64,000 nt of DNA, from the NCBI GenBank assembly GCA_034440635.1, contig JAOTON010001917.1:62001-126000 (forward strand), in the 5' to 3' direction. The notes under the pieces are model-generated. The model was not told the DNA's origin. It did not search any database and saw only the letters and a program-made list of their open reading frames with translations. Shown here piece by piece: positions 38,232 through 49,700 of this stretch (positions within the stretch are counted from its first letter, which is position 1; each line of letters opens with the position of its first letter). Made by a program: the position numbers and the translations under genes. The stretch is from Lepas anatifera. Taxonomy: Eukaryota; Arthropoda; Thecostraca; Lepadidae.

Positions 38232-38300
<69 letters not shown>
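38232..38300. repeat. (GA)34 microsatellite in PTCD2 3' region
   Basis: A pure GA run of about 69 bp that begins 45 bp beyond the PTCD2 stop codon. On the transcribed (minus) strand it is a CT tract in the probable 3' UTR. Confidence 0.97.
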
Positions 38301-38305
<5 letters not shown>

Positions 38306-38344
38306 CACTGACCAGTTTAGCCGGGCGTCGGCCCCGGGGCAGTG

Positions 38345-41300
38345 TCAGTCCACCATGTCGGTCAGGCCGGGCCGCCTGACTGTGCGCCGCGGTCGCTGGC
38401 CTCGGTTGAACGCAGCGCCGAGGTCATCCCTGTATCTGGGCCCTTCCTTAGTCGCCATGGGCTCAGTGAGAGCCTCATGCAGCGTCTGGGCAGGAAGCAG
38501 CGCACATGAAGCCAACAGTAACCCGTGCCTAGTAATCTACAATCGCGCCCCTATTGCGAATTCGTCATAGTCTATCCTCTAAGTCAATAGGTCGCCCTAA
38601 AGGAAAGATTGATTAAAGTTTGCGACACTAGCCTTACCATTTTTCCTTTAAAAACGAAAACCATCACATTTACCGGCTTCGAACATTGCAGGCTACAATC
38701 GCAGGAAACCTTTTACCAGGTAATCAAAATTAGGACCCGTTACCAGAATAGTATTCTGCCGAATGGTGAAAACCTAGAGAAGCCAGTGCACTGGCTTCTC
38801 TTTCGCCACTGCAATGGCGTAAGAAAGGACAGAAACTGAACGAACCAGAACCAGTAACTAAAAGACAAAGGTCTGGCTACCAGGTCTCAACTTATCATTG
38901 GATCATCTAGAAAAGACAAATATCATACGCACAACACCGTGAACTTTTGAAATCAGCTCAAATGGGTCAACCGCGTGAATATCAGGTGTCGTAACTTCCA
39001 CTAGACGCGCCGCGCCCCTGACAGCACCCTACCTTTGAGCTGATGAGGTCATAGCTTTGCAGGCCATCTTTGACCGTCCGCCACATAGCGGTCACTTCAG
39101 CGTCGTTCTTCTTACACACAGCCTCATCCACAGTCGCCACCTGATGCCATCACACCTTTCGCACTTCACACCGAAAACGTACAATCGGGAGCAAGTAGCA
39201 CAATTATAGCACAGTAGCAGCTGGAAGGATTCGGTATCGGTAACGAAGTTTCAGATGAGCGCAAACGAAGTATTAACATTATGAAATTGAGAAAGTGCTG
39301 AAACGAACAAACGTTCTGTCAAAGTATCGCGTTAATACCGATGCCAGAGCCGCCAAAGCGTTGCTACGAATATTTTCGTTCAAAGATTTCGGCGGAGTCG
39401 TGCAAAAACCAGACGGTTCCCCAAAACGAAAAAGCCTGCTTGCTGTTTTTTGGGGGAGGGTGGGTCAGTTGTCATGTGGTACATACAACTTTGGTGACAT
39501 TCACCCATCACAATCTAAAAAAAATAGTTGTTTAATAAACCCTCAAAACACACAAAAACAGGCCGGTATAAACATCACTAAATTTCCATACTAGTGCCGA
39601 CGTTCGAATTGACCTCTTGTGTAACTGGGTTTTATATAACCTGTTGGTGATAAAATAGAGATACAACATACAAGAATACAGTTTAACGTCCTCCAACTCC
39701 AATGACGTCACAGTGCCGGCAGTGTCACTCACTGCGTCGGCGAGGACGGCGGCTCGGCTGCGCATGGCAGGCGGCAAGTCCGTCAGCAGTGGCTTCTGCA
39801 GGCTCTGCACCGCCTCCGCCGGCCGACCCAGCTCCGCCAGACACACAGCCTGTAGGGACGACAGCTACCAAAACAGGACACCCGGACACACACGCACGTC
39901 CTCCGTGGAGAGGAAGACCGCCGAGCGTATACGTACAACACACACACACCCACACACACACACGGGGATGGCGGTACAAAACATACACACCTGGCACACT
40001 GTAGGGCGGGCGGTTCCAACATACAAAACTGACACGCACGCTGTTAGCGGGGAGGCAGTACCAAACGTATACAATTGGCCCACGTGCTATGCGGAGGGCC
40101 ACAGCCTCACCAACTATGTTCACCACACCAGCCAGCCATCTGCGCTGATAGCGGTGAAACTCAGTCCCAATTGCTAAAACGAACGAGAAAAGGCAGACAA
40201 CCTATACTGAAAATTACATGTATAACACAATTTTATAAATGATTTTAAAAAATATAATGCATGATCTTCTAGGTACTTACAGAAATCAAAATGATTTCGA
40301 GAGAACTATACAAATACCAAAAAAACAGAGATTATGAAGCAAATTGAGATGTTTTCCGACATGCTTCCTGAATAGGGGCGCTCATCCCCTCGCCAGCGAA
40401 TTCAACAAGTGCCAGAACCACTTCCCTCCCCCTTCCTGGGTCGTTAACATTCTACATGACCAGCCCCTAACACCAGTTCAGAGCGTCACCTGCAAGTCCC
40501 GGAGTAGCACCGCCTTGTCATAGCGAGCGTCTCGGAGCAGCCGCAGCGCCCGCTGCTGGTCCCCTGGCGGCGCATCAGGGCGGCGGCCAGCGCCATCGCA
40601 CGCGGCGCCAGCCGGGACCCCACCTCCTCCAGCCGCCCCATCAGCTGCTGCACCAGCTGGCACGCCTCCGGCGTGTTCTGTCCAGCACAGAGGTCCAACG
40701 TCACCGACCGCCGATCAGACGCGTGAGATGGGATTTACGCCCCACGTATCAAGGCACGGCTTTCTGGTTGGTGCACTTGGTGCACTTGAAGAAGTGCCAC
40801 CTTGGAAAGGCCCCGTGGTAGAAATAGAGCAGAGTGGTATGCAGATAGTCAGCAGTATGTGGCAGCAGGGAATTTAATTCGGCGGAGTCGCAGGCGATAT
40901 ATCTGCCGCCGCCGTTACTCTGGTGACAAACAACTCCTGTCGCCCACCGGCTGACAGATGACATCGCGGCGGTTCCGCAGCTGGAACCATGCTACAATTC
41001 GCTGTTGTACTTGCCAGGGAGTAACGCACCAAATCTGCGTAAGCCTCCTTGTCGCAAACACAACAGCAGCGCTCACTCGTTCGTGGGTACCTCTGGTTAA
41101 CATTCAATAACCATAGAGACCATAGGCAACAACATGTAATGCACTGCAATCACTGGTAGCTAACACCTCTGCTGTTATCGTTTACAAGTAGGAGGGGCCT
41201 ACATCACACTCACGGACTACCCCTGGCGTTCTCACCAGCTAGTAGCAGGCGGTCTGTCGTTCTCACCAGTTGTTAGTAGAATGACTGTCGTTCTCACCAG

Positions 41301-42379
41301 TTGTTAGTAGAATGACTGGCGTTCTCACCAGCGGCAGCTGGTAGCAGGCGGCCTACCGTTCTCACCAGTTGTTAGTGGAATGACTGGCGTTCTTACCAGC
41401 TGGTAGCAGGCGGCCAGGAACAGTATGACGCAGTCGCGCGGGAACTGGGCGCCGGAGACGCGGCGGTCCTGGACCACGGCGAAGGTCTCCACCAGGTCGG
41501 CGTACCGGCCGTGTCTGTACAACAGGTCCAGCAGCAGCGCGAACGACGCCAGCTGGTCAAAGAAGCCCTCCAGCTCCGGACGGCGAAACGCCTGCGACGC
41601 AAACCTCCCGGTCATGACACTGACTGGTCTAGCCGAGTAAAAGTCCGCAGTCCGAGCCGTAGCACGCAACTGTTATTTCTGCAATATCCACCATTGATGA
41701 ACACAAACGAAGAATGAGACCCAATATAACCAATATTCTTGTCAATACATCCATTGTTTGAACACTATAGATAGCAGTCAGGCTCATGCGATGAAAAACC
41801 TCCCTGCAATTCATAAATACACGGCAATAGCACCAAGCACCACCAGCGACCAATGCTGGGCAGACTAACCTCTAGTGCCTTATCCGGCAGATTGAAGTGC
41901 CAGTACATGCGCATGACAATTGGACCGAACTGAAACTGTGTAAAGCGCACCGTCTGCCAGTTCTCGTGGTACCTGGCGGGCAAAGGGGAGGCTCAAGCTA
42001 GAAATAGGCTCATGTATGTGTTTAGGTATGTATGTTTTTCGAAGACATATTAAAGTCCAAAGCATTTAGCACAGTCAACATGATACTATATAGCAGTATC
42101 GTGCATAATATATTAGTTCTGGTGACATGTGTCTTCCCTTTGATGACACTTACTTGACCATCATCTTGGTGATGAGCTGCTGGTCCTGTTCGTCAGCTGT
42201 AGCCACGTGCAGTAGCCGACGCAGCTCCTCCGCGAAGGCCATCCTCTCTGTGCCATCGACGAACTTCTGGACTCGCTCCCGGAACTGGTTCTGCTCCTCC
42301 GCCGACCGTTCCTCCTCGATCCGCCGACGGTCCAGATACCCATCGAGACCCAGCCGCTGCCCGCAGAGCAGTGTCCGCA
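38345..42379 (-). CDS. PTCD2: PTCD2-like mitochondrial pentatricopeptide repeat protein
   Basis: Seven minus-strand exons in transcription order: 42379-42154, 41972-41870, 41591-41397, 40677-40490, 39849-39733, 39140-39033 and 38485-38345 (stop at 38347-38345). They encode about 359 residues, close to the ~388 of vertebrate PTCD2. PTCD2 acts in mitochondria on RNA maturation, chiefly cytochrome b transcripts in mammals. Diagnostic segments are FQFGPIVMRMYWHFNLPDKA, ELEGFFDQLASFALLLDLLY, RDCVILFLAACYQL joined to NTPEACQ, AVCLAELGRPAEAV, and a basic C-terminus with HEALTEP. Phases agree at every junction (2/1 across AA|G, otherwise 0). The first exon with ATG and mitochondrial presequence was not identified and should enter in phase 1. 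Exon 40677-40490 is 188 bp and shifts frame near 40561, so this copy as assembled is broken unless it is a sequence error. The gene is convergent with the hydrolase. Confidence 0.86.
39936..39963. repeat. (CA)n microsatellite
   Basis: Short CA-dinucleotide run with one CCC interruption near 39949, in the PTCD2 intron between exons 40677-40490 and 39849-39733. Confidence 0.9.
40561..40564 (-). other. Apparent 1-nt frameshift in PTCD2 exon
   Basis: On the minus strand the frame coming from NTPEACQLVQQ runs to AALMRRQ at a GGGG run. The protein-like continuation GDQQRALRLLRDARYD lies one base away. Adding one G to the run would make the exon 189 bp (63 codons) and phase 0 at both ends, exactly as its neighbours require. 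Confidence 0.82.
41227..41387. repeat. 31-bp minisatellite at a PTCD2 splice donor
   Basis: Five units start at 41227, 41258, 41289, 41319 and 41357, each CGTTCTCACCAG plus a variable TTGTTAGTAGAATGACTGG or CTAGTAGCAGGCGG part. A sixth related unit at 41388 is the real exon/intron junction. On the minus strand each unit gives CTGGTGAGAACG, resembling the true donor CTG|GTAAGAACG (exon end 41397). Two units also carry copies of the exon's terminal bases (AGCTGGTAGCAGGCGGCC in inverse). Confidence 0.9.
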
Positions 42380-42727
42380 CTGGAAAACGTTAAGGTGTGG
42401 TGATCGCCGCCGCAGTATCATCACTGGAAACGTAAAAATGTAAGAAGAAATGAAAACTGAATAGTTTCATAACCTGGCCCGCTGGGTACTGTATTGTAAG
42501 GCCACTGTGTGTTTCGTTCGCCCAGTACTTTCAGGCTTGGGCCAATATTGCCAGTGCTGGTCACAATCCTCTGGAAATCCATGGAATAAATATTTTTTTA
42601 TAAATTTTGTTCAAGTTGTTCCAAGTACGGCTGCTGGAGTCAGAGTCTCACTAAAGTCATCAAGGGACTTGTCACGGACACCCCGACCCCAACACCCGAA
42701 CGAGCAACTCCCTCAATGGAGAGTCAA

Positions 42728-42951
42728 TTTAGAAGCCAAAGTTTAACGTCCCACAAAGCACAGGGACGGCCGCCCCGCTCAGGTCACCCTCTCATCAGTC
42801 AGTTGCCAGCCGACCTGTACGTCGAGTAAACTATTGAGCGCCGGAGCGTCTCAGGGGAACCGATCCCAAGCCTGGACATGCACTGCCACTGCATGCTTCT
42901 GAGCAGCGGGCCGGAGCCCAACGCTCTACCAACTGAGCTACCGGGGCGGCA
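42728..42951 (-). mobile_element. tRNA-derived SINE, copy 2
   Basis: Minus-strand copy of the element at 29141-29360. The head is GCCCCGGTAGCTCAGTTGG with a good A box (TAGCTCAGTTGG), and the tail is GTGGGACGTTAAACTTTGGC then TTCTAA. The intact A box makes it closer to the tRNA ancestor than copy 1. It lies about 350 bp upstream of the first identified PTCD2 exon, probably in its first intron. Confidence 0.88.
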
Positions 42952-44310
42952 CCAATTGATGAGATTGTGAAACCAATTGAGAAGTCTGTAATAAGCATTA
43001 AGTCTGTAATAAGTCTGTAATTTGGGCATCTTTTACCAGCAGTCATAAATATCTGTATTGGTTCTTACAGCCCACTAAAAAATATCAGAAAATATTTCTA
43101 AAGATATCAACTAGATGCTGTTTAAACATGTTTTTGTTTATTCAAGATGTCTGTACACAATAATTACGTCCATACACATATATTTCACAGTAAAAAGCAT
43201 CCATCAAGTACACACACCCAGACGCCAGTTCTTAATCCACCCTCCCCGAAATTTAAAAAGCAGCACACCCCACACAGCAGCATGAAGGTACACTCAAAGC
43301 AATGGGTAGATCCATGGGTTGAGTATTCCTTTCCTCTAGAGGTATCACAGTCAATATGGCAGAAGCAGCGGTTATCGCGACGAGAAAGTCTCACTGAGGT
43401 GGTAGTGAACATAAAAAAGAAAAAAAGGGGAACTGGTGAAAAAGTAAAATAAATTCATGGGTAAGTCCATGGCCAGAACGCCCCGCAGCGCCGACCAGCG
43501 GTGAAGTACCGGCAGCGACCACAGCGCCGCCCAGCGGCTACCGCAGCGCCACCCAGTGGCCGCCGCACTAGAGCCGCATAACCATTTAGAGTCGCCCAGG
43601 GTAATAGCGAACGAATCGCCGCTCCATTAGGTCGCCCCCAGCCGGGGCACTGCCGATAGTCCAATGAGACGACGAGCAGCATCGCAGTGGCAGAGGACGC
43701 GGCTCGGCACCAACCGCTAAACCGTGATCGCCCGCGGGAGGCTCAGAGCAGCCGCGGAAGATGCATGATGTGCAGCGTTACATTTATTAAATTTGCCTGA
43801 CTCCTTGTATTTGAATCTGTATACACTTAGGCTTAGGATGGATGGTGCCACCTGTGTGGCTAGTAGTTCATGAGTGGCGCCCTCTGGTCGGGGCGGGGGT
43901 GGGGTCGACACTCACTGGCGATTCACATTGTCTCTCTGAGTGTTTTTACAGTGTGTGGGTGTTTTTACCATTTTGCTGCATATGTTTTTCTTCCACTCTC
44001 TTCCTCCAGTGAGCACTTCCCTATAATTTTTATGTACTGGTTTAATCTGATTGTGTTTTATTCTGCAATATATGTGTGTATGACTGGAGGCTCGGCAGTT
44101 TTAGGCTAATTTCTGGCCAGCTATTGCTGCCTGTTGTGATAAGAACAACATGCACAGTTTGCCTTTAACCTTTAGACTGCTGACCCAAAACTGGTACCCA
44201 ACTTGATATTTACAAAATTATTAGTGGAAAACTTTTGTGACTCTCTCGTGACAATTACGTTTTTGCTACTACCAAAGAGTACAAGTTTCTCTGAGGGTAG
44301 GGTAGCAGAG
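42952..44310. other. Non-coding stretch, possibly PTCD2 5' region
   Basis: No supported gene. A GC-rich patch at 43480-43740 holds repeated CAGCGCCGCCCAGCGG words and an Arg-rich minus-strand frame from an ATG at 43682. It could include the PTCD2 first exon or be a low-complexity repeat. Confidence 0.35.
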
Positions 44311-44672
44311 TGGCCAGTTGCTGAGGAGCACTCTGGTTTGCTCTGCTTTGGAGCAGCTGCCATGCCCCGGGGCAAGTAAGGTTTTGTCACTCATGTCATG
44401 AAGGCCTTTGAGGAAAGTGTCATGCCTAAACCATAATTCATCTAGTTGACTGTTGTCTGTGCCAGCCTGCCCAGTCCTTTTATATAGAGTCTGGCCAGGT
44501 GGTGAGGAGCACTCTGGTTTGCTCTGCTTTGGAGCAGCTGTCATGCCCTGGGGCAAGTAAGATTTTGTCACTCGTGTCATGCAGGCCTTTGAGGAAAGTG
44601 TCATGCCTAAACCATAATTCATCTAGTTGACTGTTGTCTGTGCCAGCCTGGCCAGTCCTTTTATAGTCTGGC
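44311..44672. repeat. 181-bp tandem duplication
   Basis: Two adjacent copies (about 44311-44491 and 44492-44672) share GAGGAGCACTCTGGTTTGCT, GAGGAAAGTGTCATGCCTAA and CATCTAGTTGACTGTTGTCT at a constant 181-bp offset. A handful of substitutions separate them. A third partial echo (TGACTGTTGTCTGGCCAGCC) follows at about 44681-44700. Confidence 0.9.
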
Positions 44673-46071
44673 CAGCCTGAATTGACTGTTGTCTGGCCAG
44701 CCTGAGTGCTCTAAGGCCCTATTTTAACAAGCACCTAGCTGATGCCAGACACAAACACTGGAAAACTGCAGTCAGTGAGCATCACCTGAGGGCGCACAGG
44801 ACTGAGGAGCTCACTGCAGAGCACCTACATATTATAATTCCAAGACACACTAAGTACAGCCTCAAAAGAACAATTTTATATTTAAGGTACAAGCCAAAAC
44901 TCAAGAAAAGACCCTTGGGGCCTCTGTTGCGCTACACACTCAAACAAACACACATTCATAAGCTCTTGCTACTTTTGGCTCCTTCTGGATCCTTCTGGCT
45001 ATTTCTGGATGACTCAATTTTCACATGAACCTATTAATACTTGACCAAGTTTACTTCAGGGGTCCCTCTCTAGGAGTTCTCATCCCTTCAGCTAATCATC
45101 ACTCACAGCTGGAACACTGTATTTACCTTCCCCACACCTTAACCTCTAGACCCTTGTCCTGTCTTGCCCATTTGAGCTTTCTTTGATATTGGTCATTTTA
45201 AGCTTTGTTTTGTCTCTTATTACCTATTTGAAGACAGTATCATGTGTGGAGTCTTTCCGCAGGGTGTGGCAGTGTCATTTATACCTTATCTTAGTCATTT
45301 ATTTCTTTGATTTTTTTCACATCATACTGTCTCATCATTCGACAGCTTTGACATTTACTTTGAGGGGTAGAAGGCCATTCCTCCTACTATATATGTTATG
45401 GCACCCAATCTCTAACAAGCCCTCAGTGAACTTCTGTGGTGTTTACAAATTGCATACTGCCTTCTATTTTGCTATTTACCTACCTACCTAAAGCTTCCAT
45501 CCTGATCACCATGACAAAGCTTACCTTGAGGGAATGTGATGCAGTGCTTACATCCGAGGCCTCTGAGAGATCTGAATAGGGCTATGGACATCACTTGATA
45601 TTCGTCCACAAGCCCTTACAAAAATAAAATTCCTGCTCTATAATCGCAGGACCAATTAGTCAACTCTTATTCGAACGCGGGGGGGGGTGATGGTCAGCAC
45701 GGCGATCAATATCGTAAGGAGCACGCACATCTAAGAGATAATGTACTAAAATGCGCCCAAGGGTAAATATCAAGCTTAATTTCCCTGATCTGCATACAAG
45801 CGATAAAATATATAATATTCCAAACACCACCGCTTCTTTTCTGTTTCCCTTCTTATTTTCCTTGACATCGAGGCTCGGCCTTCTTGTATTGAACGTGTTT
45901 AAAAGTGGCAGCACTCAGAAACGGCAAACTTATAAACATCTCTAAAACTACTCGGAGACATAACGCCTACCGAAGTGTAGCCCCCCCCACAATTACCTGG
46001 TACATGGGGAACGCGCGCAAGGAAAGTTCAGTTTCACTTCCATTCACCCGAGCGGCCCTAATGCACACATC
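44673..46071. other. Non-coding stretch
   Basis: AT-rich, with T-rich runs; no gene or repeat that I can support. Confidence 0.4.
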
Positions 46072-46281
46072 CAGCGGCGGACGCAGACCCGAGTTTGGGG
46101 GGAGGGCAAACCCATGCCTGCCTCTCCTGGGGCAGGGGGTGGGAGGGATTTTTTGCTCTACAGACCTAGCGTAAACCTTTTTTCAAAAATTTATCCAGCG
46201 TTTGGGGGGCCAAAAGATTGTTTGGCCCCCTCCAGCGCTTCGGGGGGGCATGGCCGGAATGGCCCCCCTGCGTCCACCAAC
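46072..46281. mobile_element. hAT-type MITE, relative of 18283-18495
   Basis: Starts CAGCGGCGGACGCAGACC and ends near CCCTGCGTCCACC. The interior (AAACCCATGCCTGCCTCTCC, GCTCTACAGACCTAGCG, GGGGGCATGGCCGGAATGG) is collinear with the nested element at 18283-18495. No clear 8-bp target duplication remains, so it is probably the older insertion. Confidence 0.77.
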
Positions 46282-46696
46282 GCATTACCAGTCTGTAAAA
46301 ATGAGAATGCTACAGCAAAACGAGCAGCGGCCCAGAGTTCACGCTGAGGGATGGACCCCAATCTAGTGGCGAGCGCAGCGCTGGTGAGGCGACGCCCAGA
46401 CGTAGCTTCCCAGAGCTCTTCTTGGCAGCTTGCAGCATCCAAATTGGTTTCTACAGGCCCACGCTGCCAAATGAAAAAAAGGGGCAAAAGGCCTTGGTGC
46501 AGATTCCCGAAAATCCGAGCGGCGTCTTCGCCGTTCAAATTTGGAGGGATGGGGGTATTTTGGAATCACGCAACCGCTTCGACGCTCACGACGGCCCATG
46601 TTTAGCACTGTGAAGAAACAGCTCCCAGAACCTGGGGTGTATTGTCATCTAAAATGATGTGCAAAGCCTCAAGAAAACAGCGCCTGTCGACACGTG

Positions 46697-46702
46697 TTTA
46701 TT
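46697..46702 (-). terminator. Polyadenylation signal of RpL17
   Basis: TTTATT on the plus strand reads AATAAA on the minus strand, about 20 bases beyond the RpL17 stop codon (46723-46721). A short 3' UTR is usual for ribosomal protein genes. Confidence 0.75.
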
Positions 46703-46720
46703 GTTTCAGAGGCGGGACAA

Positions 46721-49700
46721 TCAATCACGGTTCTCGCGCTTCTGCCGAGCCAGCTTTTTCTTGGAGACCTTCTTCTTGGTGGGCTCGTCGTCGGTGGCCC
46801 GCGAGACCACGTCCTGCTTCTCTGTCAGGATCAGCTGCGGAACAATAGCAACTGTCACACAACCGGCAGCTCTGACCAAAACGTGCCAAGGAGAATAATA
46901 GGAAGAATGACCACGATTGAGCCGGTGGGGCAGGTAATAACCACGTGCCATAAGCCCAGATCCTATTCATCAGTTTGTAAACAATGGTACTTTCAAAAAG
47001 GTCCCGACGGTGCAGCCGCCCATGGGTAGGTGCCAGGGCTGACAGGTTGCTCCTTTTGAGGCAATGTGGCTTCTTGTAAGTTGCTCGGCCTCCAATCTTT
47101 TCCAGTCGACCCTTTTCCCACATCAAATCTCTATTATTTTACCGGCTGTTGGCTTGGTACAGTTTTCGGTTGGTGGCCGTAACAACGCCGGTAAGGAGTA
47201 GGGGAATACTCCTCCCTGAGGGATTTCGTAGACAAAATCGGCGAGCAGCGACTCCGCACCCGACATAATAGTGACCGGGTCCTTTTTGCGACTTTTAAAT
47301 TTTTCAAGGTCCGGGTTACCACCCCAGGTCAAGCGAACTAATCTGAAAAATGTTTAGAGAAGAAAAAGGAAGAGCGCACTTAATCTTTTGATCTGAAACA
47401 TCACACGCCACCGAGAACAAAAAATGACGGTGAAAATGATTCTAAACTTATCGATTTTATAACAATTTAGCATTTGATTTGCCTAAGAAAAGTTCTACAA
47501 AGCTCAGTATGGGATTTCCTTCATATACCTAGCTTTTTTGTATTCGCAAATGAGAAATCAGTTCAGTTCATATCGCTGACACCGTATTAAAGGAGCACTG
47601 CAGTTGCTGGCGCAGATCATTGAACTATAGCGCAAAGTGCTGCGGTGGCTTCATTTACTTCTAGTAAATTAGTGAGGCATTAAATTGTTTTCTAGTGGAT
47701 ATAGACATTGAATACATTGAAGTAAAATTACGTCTCGTTTTGAAATGCCCAGTTATTATCAAAATGAGACAACGTATAGTTTACCAATTATTTTCTAACT
47801 TGGAACCACAAAATATTACATAGCTAGAGCGCATGCCCTCCAGTGAAGGTACAGCCGGTTCCATACTGATTGGTAGGTATTAGGCCGCGGTCGTTTTTGC
47901 GAGAATATCTCTCAAGTGATGCTTCCTGCCGAGGCTGCGTTTCAACTGGATGCATGAACTGACGTGCATAAATACTTCATCAGGTCCAAAATTCGGAAGT
48001 AATTGAGAAAAACACAGCCAATTATCGGTATCAGCGAAAACATTTTTTCGTCCATAATTTTCCAAATTGACGTCCCATCCAGTCTGCAGCGGCCCACATT
48101 TAACTAGCTCGTCAAAATGCATTACTTATAGACGCAACCTTTTTTGAGAGGTGTAATCGTTTTTAAGATATTTCTTAATACAACGGACACTAATACCTAT
48201 CGATCAGTGTTGGACCGGCTGTACCTTGTGTTAAAAGTATCTTGCCCTCTACAAACCCATGCTCCCAGATGTTTACATGCTACGAGGCGGTCTTGAGAAA
48301 GTGATGTCACCGCAAGTCCCGCAGCGCGGTGTTAAACATGACTTAAACTTGAGGGAAGGCATCGGCATACACGCTCTGCTACACCACTAATAATGATGGA
48401 TAAACATTCAAGTGGAATCACTGTGATTTGTGTACCATGTTCTTTTGGCTACTTTCAAAATAAACTTTTATATTGCTTCAACATGACTAGAAATTTCGAT
48501 CATGTGCGTGTAGCTTCTTTGTTGAATAGTTTGAAACGTGAAATATGTTTTAATATCACGAAAAATAGAAGAAATTTATAAATCTCACTTTGGTTCCTAA
48601 AGGTAATCTCTCTTGGCTAAAAACGCTTCTCTTGTATTCGTACTCATTTTTGGAGCGAATCAAACAGGTTCAAAATGGCACAAAGCATTAACAGCTCATT
48701 CGCCGATTTGGCCTTACGCTAATATGGACTTTTTATTACTGACAGGAAAATTAAACCAAACAAAACATTTGGCACATTGACAATTTTTCAGCAGAAACAA
48801 GGCCACATCCATCTTTTTTAACAGACTGCCCTTGATACAAGCAGTGAGGGTCGCTGCCAGTACCCTAAAATTTTGAATTTTACGCGGAAAACCGGACTTG
48901 ATAAATTTTGACATCCTAAACCTTGGATTCTGACATCCTAAACACATTTATAGGAATGGAATGGAAGCAGTGCCAATGGAATGGAAGCAGGGTCAAAACA
49001 GCAAGGAAAGCCAACATAGCACTGGATCAAGATCCTACGACACTAGCTTTGTGAGCCTGCTACCTTCACATTTTATGCAGCATTCTTTAAACAGTCCTGT
49101 CAGGGTTGATTCCGAGTGATTATAAGACAATACAGGATACCATCTTTGGAGAGAGAAGGAAGTACGAATGCTGCAAAATTCTAGCACGAACATTTTACAA
49201 TAAATTCTCAAAAAGACGATGCCTATAACAGAGAACATTCGTAACAAAGACTTATTCACGAGCACACTGAAATATCTCGCAGGACGTGGAATATAATACC
49301 TGACAGACCGCGGCTACAATAGGCTGATTCAACCATATAACAAGAAAATAAGGCAACACTCACTCACATCTCACAGCGTAGTAATATAAATAATAATACG
49401 CCTCATCTCATTAGCACTTATCCTTTCTTTCGACAAAGCTCTCACGTTTGGCATTTACGCAATCGTCTAACCGTATAGCTGGGCTCAAAATAAACGCCGA
49501 GAAAAGCGGCAGCGCTGATTCTCAGTACCATTGAACAGAAGAAATTCAGAAATAAATCAGAAACCCTAATTATTACTCGCAGTTTTGATAGCCAAAAGTG
49601 ATAGGCCCAGGCTGAGGCATGGTACAATACATCCATCATCTGACTGGAAATACAAACAACCGTCGCCACCGTTTTTGCTGATGCTACAGACGTTATACAT

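Noticed and set aside
43456..43682. Minus-strand Arg-rich frame that could be the PTCD2 presequence exon
   Set aside because: Composition is attractive and a phase-1 junction after CRYFTA is conceivable, but the donor (GTCGGC) is weak and the sequence consists of CAGCGCC-type repeats.
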